Of a DNA stretch of 64,000 nt, positions 44,969 to 53,676 are shown piece by piece (the stretch's first letter is position 1; every line of letters starts with the position of its first letter). Source of the DNA: Solemya velum gill symbiont (GTDB lineage Bacteria; Pseudomonadota; Gammaproteobacteria; Chromatiales; Chromatiaceae). The stretch lies in the NCBI RefSeq assembly GCF_000787395.1, contig NZ_JRAA01000001.1:310001-374000 (forward strand), read 5' to 3'. The position numbers and the translations under genes were made by a program. The notes beneath the pieces were generated by a model that was not told where the DNA came from, made no database searches, and worked only from the letters and a program-made list of their open reading frames with translations.

Positions 44969-45826
44969 ATGTTGGATAATTCGATCAATCACGATGTTGC
45001 AACGAAATTACGGGAAGTGGCGGATATTCTCGAACAGCAGGGCGCAAACCCGTTTCGTATTCGCGCTTATCGACGTGCTGCTGAAACTGTTACTCATCTT
45101 GAAGCGGATTTACCGGACCTGCTCGAGCAGGGTGGTATCGATGCCCTGATCGAACTTCCGAACATCGGTCGTGGTATTGCCACGGCGATTGCAGAAATTC
45201 TGGCTACTGGCCGTTGGGCACAGCTGGAACGGCTGCGCGGTTCACTGGATCCGGTGAAGCGATTGCAATCTGTTGCGGGTATCGGACCCAAGCTGGCGCA
45301 ACGCATACATGATGAGCTCCATATCGATACACTAGAGGGTCTGGAGCTCGCAGCACATGATGGACGCCTGGAAGAGTTGGAGGGTGTCGGAGTGAGACGT
45401 GCCACCTCAATCAGCGCAACGGTAGAGAATATGCTGGATCGTGTGCGCAGCAGCCGTCACAACCAGGATGAAAATGGCCCGTCAGTTGAAATGCTGCTCG
45501 ATGTTGATCGTGAATATCGCGAGAAGTCATCGGCAGGGGAACTGCCCACCATCGCCCCGCGGCGCTTTAATCCAAACGGTGAGGCCTGGTTGCCGATTCT
45601 GCATACTGAACGTAATGATTGGCACTTTACCGCTCTGTTTTCAAATACAGCCAGGGCGCATGAACTTGGGCATACTCATGACTGGGTGGTGATTTATCAT
45701 TACAATGATCACCAGGAAGAGGGTCAGCACACAGTGGTCACAGAGACGCACGGTGCTATGATTGGTCAACGTGTCGTGCGCGGACTCGAGATCGAGTGCC
45801 GCGCTCTTTGGGAGAATAATAATTGA
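44969..45826 (+). CDS. Helix-hairpin-helix protein with PolX-like N-terminus, no polymerase palm
   Basis: 285 residues. Residues 1-150 are the N-terminal DNA-binding part of PolX/Pol beta-type proteins: VADILEQQGANPFRIRAYRRA, then two hairpins in LIELPNIGRGIATAIAEI and LQSVAGIGPKLAQRIHDEL, plus LEGVGVRRATSIS. The nucleotidyl-transfer domain (Gly-Ser with Asp triad) is absent. Instead residues 190-285 are a different domain with WLPILHTERNDWHFTALFSN and THDWVVIYHY, unassigned. It probably binds structured or damaged DNA; enzymatic role unknown. Four-base overlap with sixA. Confidence 0.8.
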   Translation: MLDNSINHDVATKLREVADILEQQGANPFRIRAYRRAAETVTHLEADLPDLLEQGGIDALIELPNIGRGIATAIAEILATGRWAQLERLRGSLDPVKRLQSVAGIGPKLAQRIHDELHIDTLEGLELAAHDGRLEELEGVGVRRATSISATVENMLDRVRSSRHNQDENGPSVEMLLDVDREYREKSSAGELPTIAPRRFNPNGEAWLPILHTERNDWHFTALFSNTARAHELGHTHDWVVIYHYNDHQEEGQHTVVTETHGAMIGQRVVRGLEIECRALWENNN

Positions 45827-46284
45827 AGCTCTATCTTGCACAACATGGTGATGCGGTGGGGAAAATGATCGACCCCGAGCGCCCCCTGTCAGGAAAAGGG
45901 AAGGAAGATGTCAGTAAAATGGCTGATTTCCTCACCAAGGCTGGAGTACGCGTCGATCGTGTGATTCACAGTGGTAAATTGCGTGCACAGCAGACCGCCA
46001 GCATACTGGCCCGGTCTATTGCGCCAGGTGTCCCGGTTGAGACCAGTGGTTTCATCAATCCAAATGACGATCCGGCATCTTTTCACTGGGAAAGAGGTGG
46101 TCCGAAACAGGATATACTCGTTGTTGGCCACCTTCCCTTTATGGAAAAGCTGGTTGCTCACCTTGTTACAGGGGATATGGAGAGAGATATCACAGATTAC
46201 GACCCGGGCAGCGTCGTTTGTCTTGAGTATAGCCATGATAGTTGGCAGATAATCTGGATGTTGAATCCCGGGCTTCTCGCCTGA
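45823..46284 (+). CDS. sixA: SixA-type phosphohistidine phosphatase
   Basis: 153 residues, TTG start overlapping the previous stop (TTGA). The phosphate pocket motif is LAQHGDA (the usual R-H-G with Gln in place of Arg, a common SixA variant). The second His is in ILVVGHLPFMEKL. RPLSGKGKEDVSKMADFL is also typical. SixA removes phosphate from His in HPt proteins or in the nitrogen-PTS. It is 13 bases before the SpoIIE gene, so it may act in the same phospho-signalling set. Confidence 0.87.
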   Translation: MKLYLAQHGDAVGKMIDPERPLSGKGKEDVSKMADFLTKAGVRVDRVIHSGKLRAQQTASILARSIAPGVPVETSGFINPNDDPASFHWERGGPKQDILVVGHLPFMEKLVAHLVTGDMERDITDYDPGSVVCLEYSHDSWQIIWMLNPGLLA

Positions 46285-46297
46285 TTAGCCCGGAATC

Positions 46298-47989
46298 ATG
46301 GAAAAAGAACAAAAAGAACTTCTCGCTGACAAAATTGGCGGCCTCGGCCAGGCTCATATCGAAGTGCTGGCCGACATGGCGCAGAGCTTTGCCGAATCTC
46401 TCGACATTGACGATACCCTTCGTACCGCCCTCAGAAAAACCATGCAATACCTCGATGCAGAGGCAGGTTCTGTCTTCTTGCTGGTTGATAATGATGAGAT
46501 TCTTGAATGCCGCGCATCGGAAGGACCGGTTGATATCACCGGGCTGAGATTACCGGCAGGACAGGGCATTGTGGGGCAGACAGTACAGGAAAACGACACC
46601 CTGATCATTCGTGATGTCTCCAAAAGCAAGAGCTTTAACGTGGCAGTGGATGAGGATACAGGCTTTCAGACCCGTTCCATTCTTTGCGCTCCCCTGACGG
46701 TTCGTGGCGAACGCCTAGGTGCACTGGAACTGATCAACAAGCAGGGCAGCGATGGTCTGTTCAGTGACAGGGATCGCAGTTTTCTTAGTGCCCTGGCATC
46801 ATCTGCGGCCCTGGCGATGCTCAATGCTCGTATGGCTGCAGACCTGGTTGAACAGGAGAAGGTACGCAAGGAGCTGGAGATGGCACGCGAGATTCAGAAC
46901 TCCTTGTTACCGCCGATGCCACCACAAGATGCACCGATCCACGGCCTGAATATCCCTGCACGTGGAGTATCTGGTGATCTTTACCTGTTTTTCCCTCTTT
47001 CGAACGGGCGTCTCTTCTTTGCCCTGGGTGATGTTTCTGGAAAAGGGATACACGCGGCTCTCTTCATGGCCAAGACCGTCAGCCTGATTCGCGCGCTGGC
47101 AAAGCTGGAGCACAGCCCTGGAAAGCTCTTTGCCCGGCTCAATGATGAAATCAGAGAGACGGCCAGCCGTGGTATGTTCATCACCCTGGCTGCCGGTACC
47201 TTTGATCCGGCTAGCGGCAAGGTGTGCATGACCAATGCGGGTCATGAGCCCCCGCTGTTCCGAAACATCGACGGAGAGTATGTTGCCTATCCAGCAGATG
47301 CTCCGCCCCTCGGTATCCTTCCTGACCTGGTTTTTGAAGAAGTGGAGATCATGCTGGAGGGTGGGGCACTCTATCTTTTCACCGATGGAATGACTGAAGG
47401 CTTCGACAGTGAAGGCCAAGCACTGGGTGTAGCAGGGGTGAAGGCAGCTATTGAGCAACATCAGAATTTGAATCCACAGGCACGTATCCAGGCGATGGTG
47501 GAACCCCTGACAGATACAGATACGCAACTTCGTGATGACATAACCCTGCTGGTCGTTGAACATCAGCCCATACAGGTGCTGGCCAAGATAGAGGTTTCAG
47601 CATTGCCAACTAATCTCAAGGGACTGCGGGATGGCCTGCGCGAGGTGCTGGTCGAGAATGAAATCGACAAGGCCCTGGTGGAGAAGCTGGTCCTTGCGGT
47701 TGGAGAGGCTGTGATGAACGTGGTGCAACACGGCTTTGACGGAGGGGGAGCAGAGGGTAGAATTACCCTTGAGGTATGTAAAGAAAGGGACGGTCTGCTG
47801 TTTCGGTTGATGGATAACGCTCCGTCGATGGACCCTGCCGAGGTCACCCCTCGTGATCTTGATGACATCCGCCCCGGAGGTCTGGGTACCCACTTTATAC
47901 GGGAACTGATGGACAGCGTTGAATTCATGCCACCACCTGCTGGTAGTGGAAATCTGCTGGAAATGCGCAAGAGGATAGAACTGCTGTGA
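46298..47989 (+). CDS. GAF-SpoIIE phosphatase-HATPase protein (partner-switch regulator)
   Basis: 563 residues in three blocks. Residues ~30-175 are a GAF sensor (AEAGSVFLLVDNDEILE to GALELINKQ). A helical linker (EQEKVRKELEMAREIQNSLLP) leads to a PP2C/SpoIIE phosphatase (~195-420) with metal ligands in GDVSGKGIHAALF, LYLFTDGMTEGFD and LRDDITLLVV. Residues ~430-563 are an anti-sigma-kinase-like HATPase (LAVGEAVMNVVQHGF, FRLMDNAPSMDP, RPGGLGTHFIRELMDSVEF). It could thus both phosphorylate and dephosphorylate a STAS protein. The STAS gene overlaps its stop by four bases, and the Mla genes follow. Confidence 0.92.
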   Translation: MEKEQKELLADKIGGLGQAHIEVLADMAQSFAESLDIDDTLRTALRKTMQYLDAEAGSVFLLVDNDEILECRASEGPVDITGLRLPAGQGIVGQTVQENDTLIIRDVSKSKSFNVAVDEDTGFQTRSILCAPLTVRGERLGALELINKQGSDGLFSDRDRSFLSALASSAALAMLNARMAADLVEQEKVRKELEMAREIQNSLLPPMPPQDAPIHGLNIPARGVSGDLYLFFPLSNGRLFFALGDVSGKGIHAALFMAKTVSLIRALAKLEHSPGKLFARLNDEIRETASRGMFITLAAGTFDPASGKVCMTNAGHEPPLFRNIDGEYVAYPADAPPLGILPDLVFEEVEIMLEGGALYLFTDGMTEGFDSEGQALGVAGVKAAIEQHQNLNPQARIQAMVEPLTDTDTQLRDDITLLVVEHQPIQVLAKIEVSALPTNLKGLRDGLREVLVENEIDKALVEKLVLAVGEAVMNVVQHGFDGGGAEGRITLEVCKERDGLLFRLMDNAPSMDPAEVTPRDLDDIRPGGLGTHFIRELMDSVEFMPPPAGSGNLLEMRKRIELL

Positions 47990-48312
47990 AATGTGAAATT
48001 AGCGAGCAAGAAGGATTTCAGGTCGTCGCCTTGGGAGGAGACGTGGATCTCGCCAGTTCCCCAGAAGCGCGTGATGCCATTCTTGGCGGTCTCGCCAAGA
48101 GCAATGTTCTGGTCGATCTGTCCAATGTCGAATATATCGACAGTTCCGGTGTGGCAAGCCTGGTTGAAGGATACCAGTCAGCCAAGGATAAAGGGCGTAG
48201 TTTTGGATTGATTGGCGTCAGCGAGGCTGCATTGATGGTCCTACAGTTGGCCCGTCTGGACAAGGTTTTTTCTATTTACACGAGCGTTCAAGACGCCGTA
48301 GATCAAGGCTAA
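47986..48312 (+). CDS. STAS-domain anti-sigma-factor antagonist or MlaB-like protein
   Basis: 108 residues, GTG start in the previous stop (GTGA). Full STAS fold: VVALGGDVDLASSPEARDA, LVDLSNVEYIDSSGVASLV with the phosphorylatable Ser53/Ser54, and GLIGVSEAALMVLQLARLD. Context permits two readings: the target of the phosphatase/kinase before it, and the MlaB-like STAS subunit of the MlaEF transporter after it. MlaB in E. coli is a STAS protein bound to MlaF. Both could be true at once. Confidence 0.88.
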   Translation: MKCEISEQEGFQVVALGGDVDLASSPEARDAILGGLAKSNVLVDLSNVEYIDSSGVASLVEGYQSAKDKGRSFGLIGVSEAALMVLQLARLDKVFSIYTSVQDAVDQG

Positions 48313-48322
48313 CGGCCACAGC

Positions 48323-49111
48323 ATGCTCACGTTTCTGGAAGGCTTGGGCAGACGCACTGTACGCGGTATTGAAGAGTTGGGCTATCATGCGGCCCTGTTT
48401 GCCGAGAGCATCTACTGGTTGGTCTGGGGTAAACGCATAGGTCAACCGGTACGCAACAACCATGTGGTCAAGGAGATGGTGTCGGTGGGCATCAATGCGC
48501 TTCCGATCATAACAGTACTCTCTTTCAGTATTGGCATCATGCTGGCCATCCAGGGAATCCATACTCTCAAGACATTTGGTGCGCAGAACCAGGTCGTACT
48601 GGGTATAGCGCTTTCCGTCACACGTGAATTTGCACCCCTGATTGTGGCGATCCTTGTCGCCGGCCGTTCAGGCTCAGCCTTTGCCGCCCGCATCGGTACA
48701 ATGAAAATCTCTCAGGAACTGGATGCCCTCAAGGTAATGGGCATCAACCCGGTGCGTTACCTGCTCGCCCCGGCACTGCTCGCGATGCTGGTGATGGTTC
48801 CCACGGTGACTTTTTTTGCCGATCTCGTCGGGTTGCTGGGTGGCGGGCTCTACAGCGCCGCTGAGTTGGGAATAGGGCTGGATGTCTACTGGGAGCGCAC
48901 CCTTGATGTGCTTGATCCGGAAGACCTGATGCAGGGGTTGGTCAAGAGCGTCCTTTTTGCCGTGATGATTTCACTCATTAGTGCAGCCAATGGCTTTTCA
49001 GTCAGCGGGGGTGCCGAGGGTGTTGGACGAGCAACCACCCGGGCCGTGGTAATGTCTATTGCCGCCATCCTTGTGACCGATATGCTGTTTACCTACTTCA
49101 TGAATCAATAA
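48323..49111 (+). CDS. mlaE: MlaE-family ABC transporter permease
   Basis: 262 residues, about five to six helices. SIGIMLAIQGIHTLKTFGAQN, REFAPLIVAILVAGRSGSAFAAR and IGTMKISQELDALKVMG are conserved in MlaE/YrbE. It moves phospholipids in the inner membrane together with MlaF and the MCE protein. It follows the STAS gene by 10 bases. Confidence 0.94.
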   Translation: MLTFLEGLGRRTVRGIEELGYHAALFAESIYWLVWGKRIGQPVRNNHVVKEMVSVGINALPIITVLSFSIGIMLAIQGIHTLKTFGAQNQVVLGIALSVTREFAPLIVAILVAGRSGSAFAARIGTMKISQELDALKVMGINPVRYLLAPALLAMLVMVPTVTFFADLVGLLGGGLYSAAELGIGLDVYWERTLDVLDPEDLMQGLVKSVLFAVMISLISAANGFSVSGGAEGVGRATTRAVVMSIAAILVTDMLFTYFMNQ

Positions 49112-49116
49112 TCATC

Positions 49117-49914
49117 ATGGCTACTGACCCGGCAATAGAAATATCCAACCTGCACGTACGCTATGGCGACGTCGATATTCTGCAGGATGTCAATCTCACC
49201 GTGGAACGCGGTGAGGTGATGGTGATCATGGGAGGGTCGGGTTCTGGTAAGTCGACCTTTTTGCGCCAGCTGCTGGGGCTGGAAAAACTCTATGGCGGCT
49301 CAATCAAGTTGCTGGGTAAGGATATCACCACCCTTACGGGCCAAGAGATGTACCAGATGCGCAAGGAGATGGGGGTTGCCTTCCAGGGAGGGGCGCTGTT
49401 CAACTCTATGACCGTGGGTGAAAATGTCATGCTGCCGCTACGCGAACACGTGGATCTGAATGAGCAGACCATGCAGATCATGGCACGCATGAAGTTGGAA
49501 GTGGTCAACCTGGCAGGTTTCGAAAACTTGATGCCTGCTCAGCTTTCGGGCGGTATGATCAAGAGAGCGGCAGTAGCCAGGGCAATTATCATGGATCCCA
49601 AGCTGCTGTTTTTTGACGAGCCTTCGGCTGGTCTTGATCCGGTGGTATCGGCAGAACTCGATGACCTGATCCTGAAGCTGAAGACTGCCATGGGCATGAC
49701 CATCGTGGTGGTGACCCACGAACTCGAATCAGCCTTCAAGATCGCTGACCGAATTACATTTCTCGACCGCGGCAAACTGCTCATGAGTGGTACTGTTGAT
49801 GAGGTACGCAATTCGGATAACAAGCGTATCCAGAACCTGTTGAACAGGGTACCGGAAGAGGAACAGTTGGATGCCGATGAATACATCAGGCGCCTGGTGG
49901 GACGGGAAGAGTGA
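49117..49914 (+). CDS. mlaF: MlaF-type ABC transporter ATP-binding protein
   Basis: 265 residues with Walker A (IMGGSGSGKSTFLRQL), ABC signature (AQLSGGMIKRAAVARA) and Walker B (KLLFFDEPSAGLDP), and the VTHELESAFKIADR His loop. The C-terminal tail (NRVPEEEQLDADEYIRR) is extended, as in MlaF, where it contacts MlaB. Powers the MlaE permease. Confidence 0.94.
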   Translation: MATDPAIEISNLHVRYGDVDILQDVNLTVERGEVMVIMGGSGSGKSTFLRQLLGLEKLYGGSIKLLGKDITTLTGQEMYQMRKEMGVAFQGGALFNSMTVGENVMLPLREHVDLNEQTMQIMARMKLEVVNLAGFENLMPAQLSGGMIKRAAVARAIIMDPKLLFFDEPSAGLDPVVSAELDDLILKLKTAMGMTIVVVTHELESAFKIADRITFLDRGKLLMSGTVDEVRNSDNKRIQNLLNRVPEEEQLDADEYIRRLVGREE

Positions 49915-49957
49915 TTTTTTACTATGATTTAATAGCCGGAACGGAAACTCGATAACA

Positions 49958-50956
49958 ATGAAATACCAAAATGTCTCCTATATAACAGTCGGCTCCTTTG
50001 TACTGGTCATGCTCATCGGTCTCATGGCGATGCTGGTCATGATTACCGGTTATGTCTGGCATGCTGACTACTATACGGTTCGTTACGACAACGTAACGGG
50101 ACTATCCCGTGGAGCCCCGGTTACCTTCGAGGGATTTCAGATCGGGCGCGTTGCCAGCATTGTTCCGGAGCACGACGAAAAGAATACGACGACCTACAAG
50201 GTCAACCTGGAAATTGACAAGCAGAACGAGGTGAGTTGGCCTATACCGGATGACAGCAAGTTCCGACAGGTCTCATCTGGTTTGCTTTCCACCATAACGG
50301 TAGAAATCGAACGGGGTGAATCCAACACCGCGCTGGAACCCAATACAGAACTGGTAATCCAGGGAACCAGGAAGCGCGACCTGATGCAGACACTGAATAG
50401 CATCGGCGATGAAATCGAGAGCTATAAGGATGATTTTCGCAATATTATCAGCCGCCTTGATAACACCTCGCGCATTATCGATGAGGAGACGCCTGCGATT
50501 ATTGCCCTGGTCAAGAGCGGTAGTACCTCCCTGGACAAGGGCATTGTGGATATTGTCACTGACGTGAAAAGCATGTCTTCCGAATTGAAGGCGGGAATTC
50601 AGGATATGCGTGAAGTGGTTGGTACGGCCAACCGTGAATCGATTTCATCTTTTCTGGAAGCGATGGAAAAGGGCGGCCAGAACTTTGAGGAGCTTTCCAT
50701 GCAACTGCAAGGGAGTCGCGGCAAACTGGATTCGTTGCTGGAAGATTCACGCGACCTGGTCGGGAATAACAAAGGTGATGTCAACCGCACCATCAAGGAT
50801 TTGCAGGCGAGTATCAAGATAATCAGCCAGTCGATCGGTGCTATCACCCACAACCTCGATATAACCAGTCGCAACCTGGCGGAGTTCAGCCGCCAGATAC
50901 GGCAGAATCCTGGACACCTGATCCGTGGCACATCACCGCGTGATGCAGCTCGCTAA
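49958..50956 (+). CDS. mlaD: MCE-domain (MlaD-like) substrate-binding protein
   Basis: 332 residues: one N-terminal membrane helix (about 7-34), an MCE domain (~40-125; YTVRYDNVTGLSRGAPVTFE, FQIGRVASIVPE), then a long helical coil to the end (ISRLDNTSRII, LDSLLEDSRDLVGNN, FSRQIRQNPGHLIRG). E. coli MlaD is about 180 residues, so this is the longer type with an extended helical tail that may bridge the periplasm. No mlaC gene follows; a lipoprotein is next instead. Confidence 0.88.
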   Translation: MKYQNVSYITVGSFVLVMLIGLMAMLVMITGYVWHADYYTVRYDNVTGLSRGAPVTFEGFQIGRVASIVPEHDEKNTTTYKVNLEIDKQNEVSWPIPDDSKFRQVSSGLLSTITVEIERGESNTALEPNTELVIQGTRKRDLMQTLNSIGDEIESYKDDFRNIISRLDNTSRIIDEETPAIIALVKSGSTSLDKGIVDIVTDVKSMSSELKAGIQDMREVVGTANRESISSFLEAMEKGGQNFEELSMQLQGSRGKLDSLLEDSRDLVGNNKGDVNRTIKDLQASIKIISQSIGAITHNLDITSRNLAEFSRQIRQNPGHLIRGTSPRDAAR

Positions 50957-51013
50957 GGTAAACCGGACATGATTTCCGACACTCACCGCTTCGGATAATT
51001 ACAGGAGCCACCA

Positions 51014-51616
51014 ATGAAAAGAGTCTTGTTATATATGCTGCTGGCATCGTTTCTGACGGCCTGTGTTTCTTCACTCTCACCGGTACCGGAAGATCGCTAT
51101 TACCGTCTTTCCGAGGTGGCGGGAAAATCGTCGGGGAGGGCCTCTCTTGGCGGGGTACTGGCGATAGGTACGATCGAGAATGCCGGTGTTTACAATGAAC
51201 GGGCTATTCTCTACAGCGAGTCAACTGAACCTGCCAAATTGCAGCGTTACCACTATCACTTCTGGACCGACGCTCCACCACGCCTGATACAGGACCATCT
51301 TGCCGTCTACCTGCGCAAGGCTTCTGTAGCAAACACAGTCGTGAACGACAGGGGCGAGGTAGACTGGAGTCACTTGTTGTCAGGCAAGCTGCGCCGTTTT
51401 GAGCGCATCATGGATGGCAGTGGTTCGCGTGTTGCAGTGGATATGGAATTTCGGCTTATGCACAATCACAGCAGAAAAGCCTTGCTGGTCAAGGACTACG
51501 ACGTTGAGGTCGAGGTGGCGGGCGATACCGTCAACGATGCGGTTGAGGCTATGACAAGGGCGTTGGAGTCAATCTATGGGCAACTACTGGCTGATATCAG
51601 AAGAGTGGCGAGGTAG
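51014..51616 (+). CDS. ABC-type transport auxiliary lipoprotein (PqiC-like)
   Basis: 200 residues. A lipobox at LLASFLTAC places Cys17 as the lipidated residue. The domain (PEDRYYRLSE, then YYF-like GRYHYHFWTDAPPRLIQDHL region) matches the ABC_trans_aux/PqiC family of outer-membrane lipoproteins that work with MCE transporters. It completes the unit STAS-mlaE-mlaF-mlaD-lipoprotein. AGGAG precedes the ATG. Confidence 0.87.
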   Translation: MKRVLLYMLLASFLTACVSSLSPVPEDRYYRLSEVAGKSSGRASLGGVLAIGTIENAGVYNERAILYSESTEPAKLQRYHYHFWTDAPPRLIQDHLAVYLRKASVANTVVNDRGEVDWSHLLSGKLRRFERIMDGSGSRVAVDMEFRLMHNHSRKALLVKDYDVEVEVAGDTVNDAVEAMTRALESIYGQLLADIRRVAR

Positions 51617-51670
51617 CACACTCCCCTGAAATCACCTTAAGAGGCAGCATTGGACCAGTAACTTACCTGA

Positions 51671-52254
51671 TCAATGCCTGGCCTTGTCGCCCCATATCTC
51701 TTTCAGGCGTTGGTCTCGCCCACAACTGTAACGATAGAATTTATATCTGATCGGGTTGTTTTTGTAATAGTCCTGGTGATAACTCTCTTTTCCCTTGATG
51801 GGATAAAAAGTAGATGCATCCAGAATGGGTGTGACAACAGTTTTACCTGGAAATTGTGAAACGACTCTCTTTCTGGATGTTTCAGCCAGTGCGCGTTCGT
51901 TTTCATTGGCAACGAAAATTGCACTCAGGTAGCTATGTCCCTTGTCGCAAAACTGTCCTTTGGCATCGAAGGGGTCGATACTGACCCAGTAGTATTCCAA
52001 TAACTGTTCGTAGCTGACCTTGTCCGGATCATAGGTGATCTCAACTGCCTCATAATGTCCCGTATGATCACCTTCATAGGTTGGATTGTCCACTGTGCCC
52101 CGGTGAAGCCTGAGATGACATCGGTTACACCTTCCACTTTTTCAAAGTCAGACTCCATGCACCAGAAACAACCGCCCGCAAATGTTGCCTTATCGGCAAC
52201 AGCTACATTTGTACAACAGAGAAAACCTGCCACTAAAAGAATTACCTGTTTCAC
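51671..52254 (-). pseudogene. msrA: Periplasmic MsrA, broken by a single frameshift
   Basis: The N-terminal half (from 52254) has a signal peptide, then TFAGGCFWCMESDFEKVEG with the catalytic Cys, to SGFTG. The C-terminal half (to 51671) continues in another frame with VDNPTYEGDHTGHYEAVEI, DPFDAKGQFCDKGHSYLSAI and the last Cys in YRYSCGRDQ. The break is at a run of four G on the coding strand (plus 52098-52101). One more G would restore S-G-F-T-G-G-T-V-D-N-P. Hence a one-base deletion, either real or a sequence error. MsrA reduces methionine-S-sulfoxide. Divergent from msrB, so the two likely share regulation. Confidence 0.88.
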
Positions 52255-52318
52255 AATAAGACCTTTATCCGTACTGTTATTCGTATGAACTTACTGTAGC
52301 AGAAGAGCTCAAAATTAA

Positions 52319-52945
52319 ATGAGACATTTTTCAGGGATTTATATGGACGTCATGAAAGATCGAAATCTATTACTCATCTTCAGCCTGGCGATTGTGATTA
52401 TTTCCGGCTGGTATTTCACCGGCAGCCACACAGCAACAGCCGAAGATCAGAATACGAACCAGGCTCTGGAGAACCCTCTTGCCGGTACTGATTCGAAATG
52501 GAGTAAGCCCCCCGACGAAGTGTTAAAAAGCCGACTGACGCCCTTGCAGTACAAGGTGACACAGCACGAAGGTACGGAACGCCCATTCAATAATATCTAC
52601 TGGAATAACAGAGAAGAGGGTATCTACGTGGATATCGTCAGTGGTGAACCGCTATTTAGCTCCAGTGACAAGTTCAAGTCAGGAACCGGATGGCCAAGTT
52701 TTACACGTCCCCTGGTCAACAATCATGTCGTGGAAAAAACGGACAGGATGTGGGGAATGAGGCGAACCGAGGTACGCTCAAAATTTGGAGACTCCCATCT
52801 GGGTCACGTCTTTAATGACGGCCCGGATCCTACCGGTCTTCGATACTGTATTAACTCGGCTTCACTGCGATTTATACCCAAGAGTGCTTTAATCGATGAA
52901 GGCTATCCAGAATTTGTTTCCCTGTTTGAATCGATTGAGAAATGA
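52319..52945 (+). CDS. msrB: MsrB, exported methionine-R-sulfoxide reductase
   Basis: 208 residues. An N-terminal hydrophobic segment ([17 protein letters not shown]) exports or anchors it; start may be the third Met (MKDRNLL, 52352) rather than the first. The MsrB domain has [41 protein letters not shown] and RYCINSASL with the catalytic Cys. The zinc cysteine pairs of many MsrB are absent, as in the metal-free type. Acts on oxidised periplasmic proteins. Overlaps the DUF1223 gene by four bases. Confidence 0.93.
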   Translation: MRHFSGIYMDVMKDRNLLLIFSLAIVIISGWYFTGSHTATAEDQNTNQALENPLAGTDSKWSKPPDEVLKSRLTPLQYKVTQHEGTERPFNNIYWNNREEGIYVDIVSGEPLFSSSDKFKSGTGWPSFTRPLVNNHVVEKTDRMWGMRRTEVRSKFGDSHLGHVFNDGPDPTGLRYCINSASLRFIPKSALIDEGYPEFVSLFESIEK

Positions 52946-53676
52946 AGTTGTCCCGAATCTTGATTTCACTGATTGCTCTTTTCCTGTTTGCACAAGCAGA
53001 AGCTTCAGAGAAAACATATTCCAGCGGTGAACAACAGGTCGCTCTACTGGAACTCTTTACTTCCCAGGGCTGTAGTAGCTGTCCACCTGCCGATAAGTGG
53101 GTTAATCAATTAATCGACAGGCCCGGCCTGTGGAGAAAATTTATACCCGTCTCTTTTCACGTGGACTACTGGGACTACATCGGTTGGAAAGATCCCTATG
53201 CCAGCAGGTCTAACTCGAATAGACAATATCGATACAAGCAGCAGAAAGGAGTCAAGGTTGTATACACGCCCGGTTTTGTTGTAAATGGTAAAGAGTGGCG
53301 AGATTGGCGCCGTAACAGCAAGATACCGCAAGATGAAAACAGTCCGGGCAATCTGGAAGTTAAGATTGATGGTCAGAGACTTCAAGCGAAGTTTATTCCT
53401 GTTGAAAAGAGTGATGAGCGTTATCGTTTAACTGTTGTGTTACTCGGTTTTGATTTGAGTTCGCGGGTAACAGATGGAGAAAATGAAGGCCGTACTCTGA
53501 AAGAGGAGTTTGTTGTACTGGATCAAGCCAGCCAACTTTCGCATGACTCAAACTGGGATATACAGCTTCCCTGGTTGAATACAGCATCCCGGGGAAAGAG
53601 AGGCGTTGCTGCCTGGGTTGCAACTGAAAACAGGCAAGCACCTGTCCAGGCTACCGGAGGCTGGTTGAATCAGTAA
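52942..53676 (+). CDS. DUF1223 thioredoxin-fold exported protein
   Basis: 244 residues with a signal peptide ([14 protein letters not shown]). [20 protein letters not shown] carries the C-x-x-C pair of DUF1223, and [15 protein letters not shown] is the cis-Pro strand. A periplasmic thiol-disulfide function with MsrA/MsrB is a reasonable inference. Its stop codon is directly followed by the last codon of the convergent RND gene with no gap. Confidence 0.87.
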   Translation: MKLSRILISLIALFLFAQAEASEKTYSSGEQQVALLELFTSQGCSSCPPADKWVNQLIDRPGLWRKFIPVSFHVDYWDYIGWKDPYASRSNSNRQYRYKQQKGVKVVYTPGFVVNGKEWRDWRRNSKIPQDENSPGNLEVKIDGQRLQAKFIPVEKSDERYRLTVVLLGFDLSSRVTDGENEGRTLKEEFVVLDQASQLSHDSNWDIQLPWLNTASRGKRGVAAWVATENRQAPVQATGGWLNQ

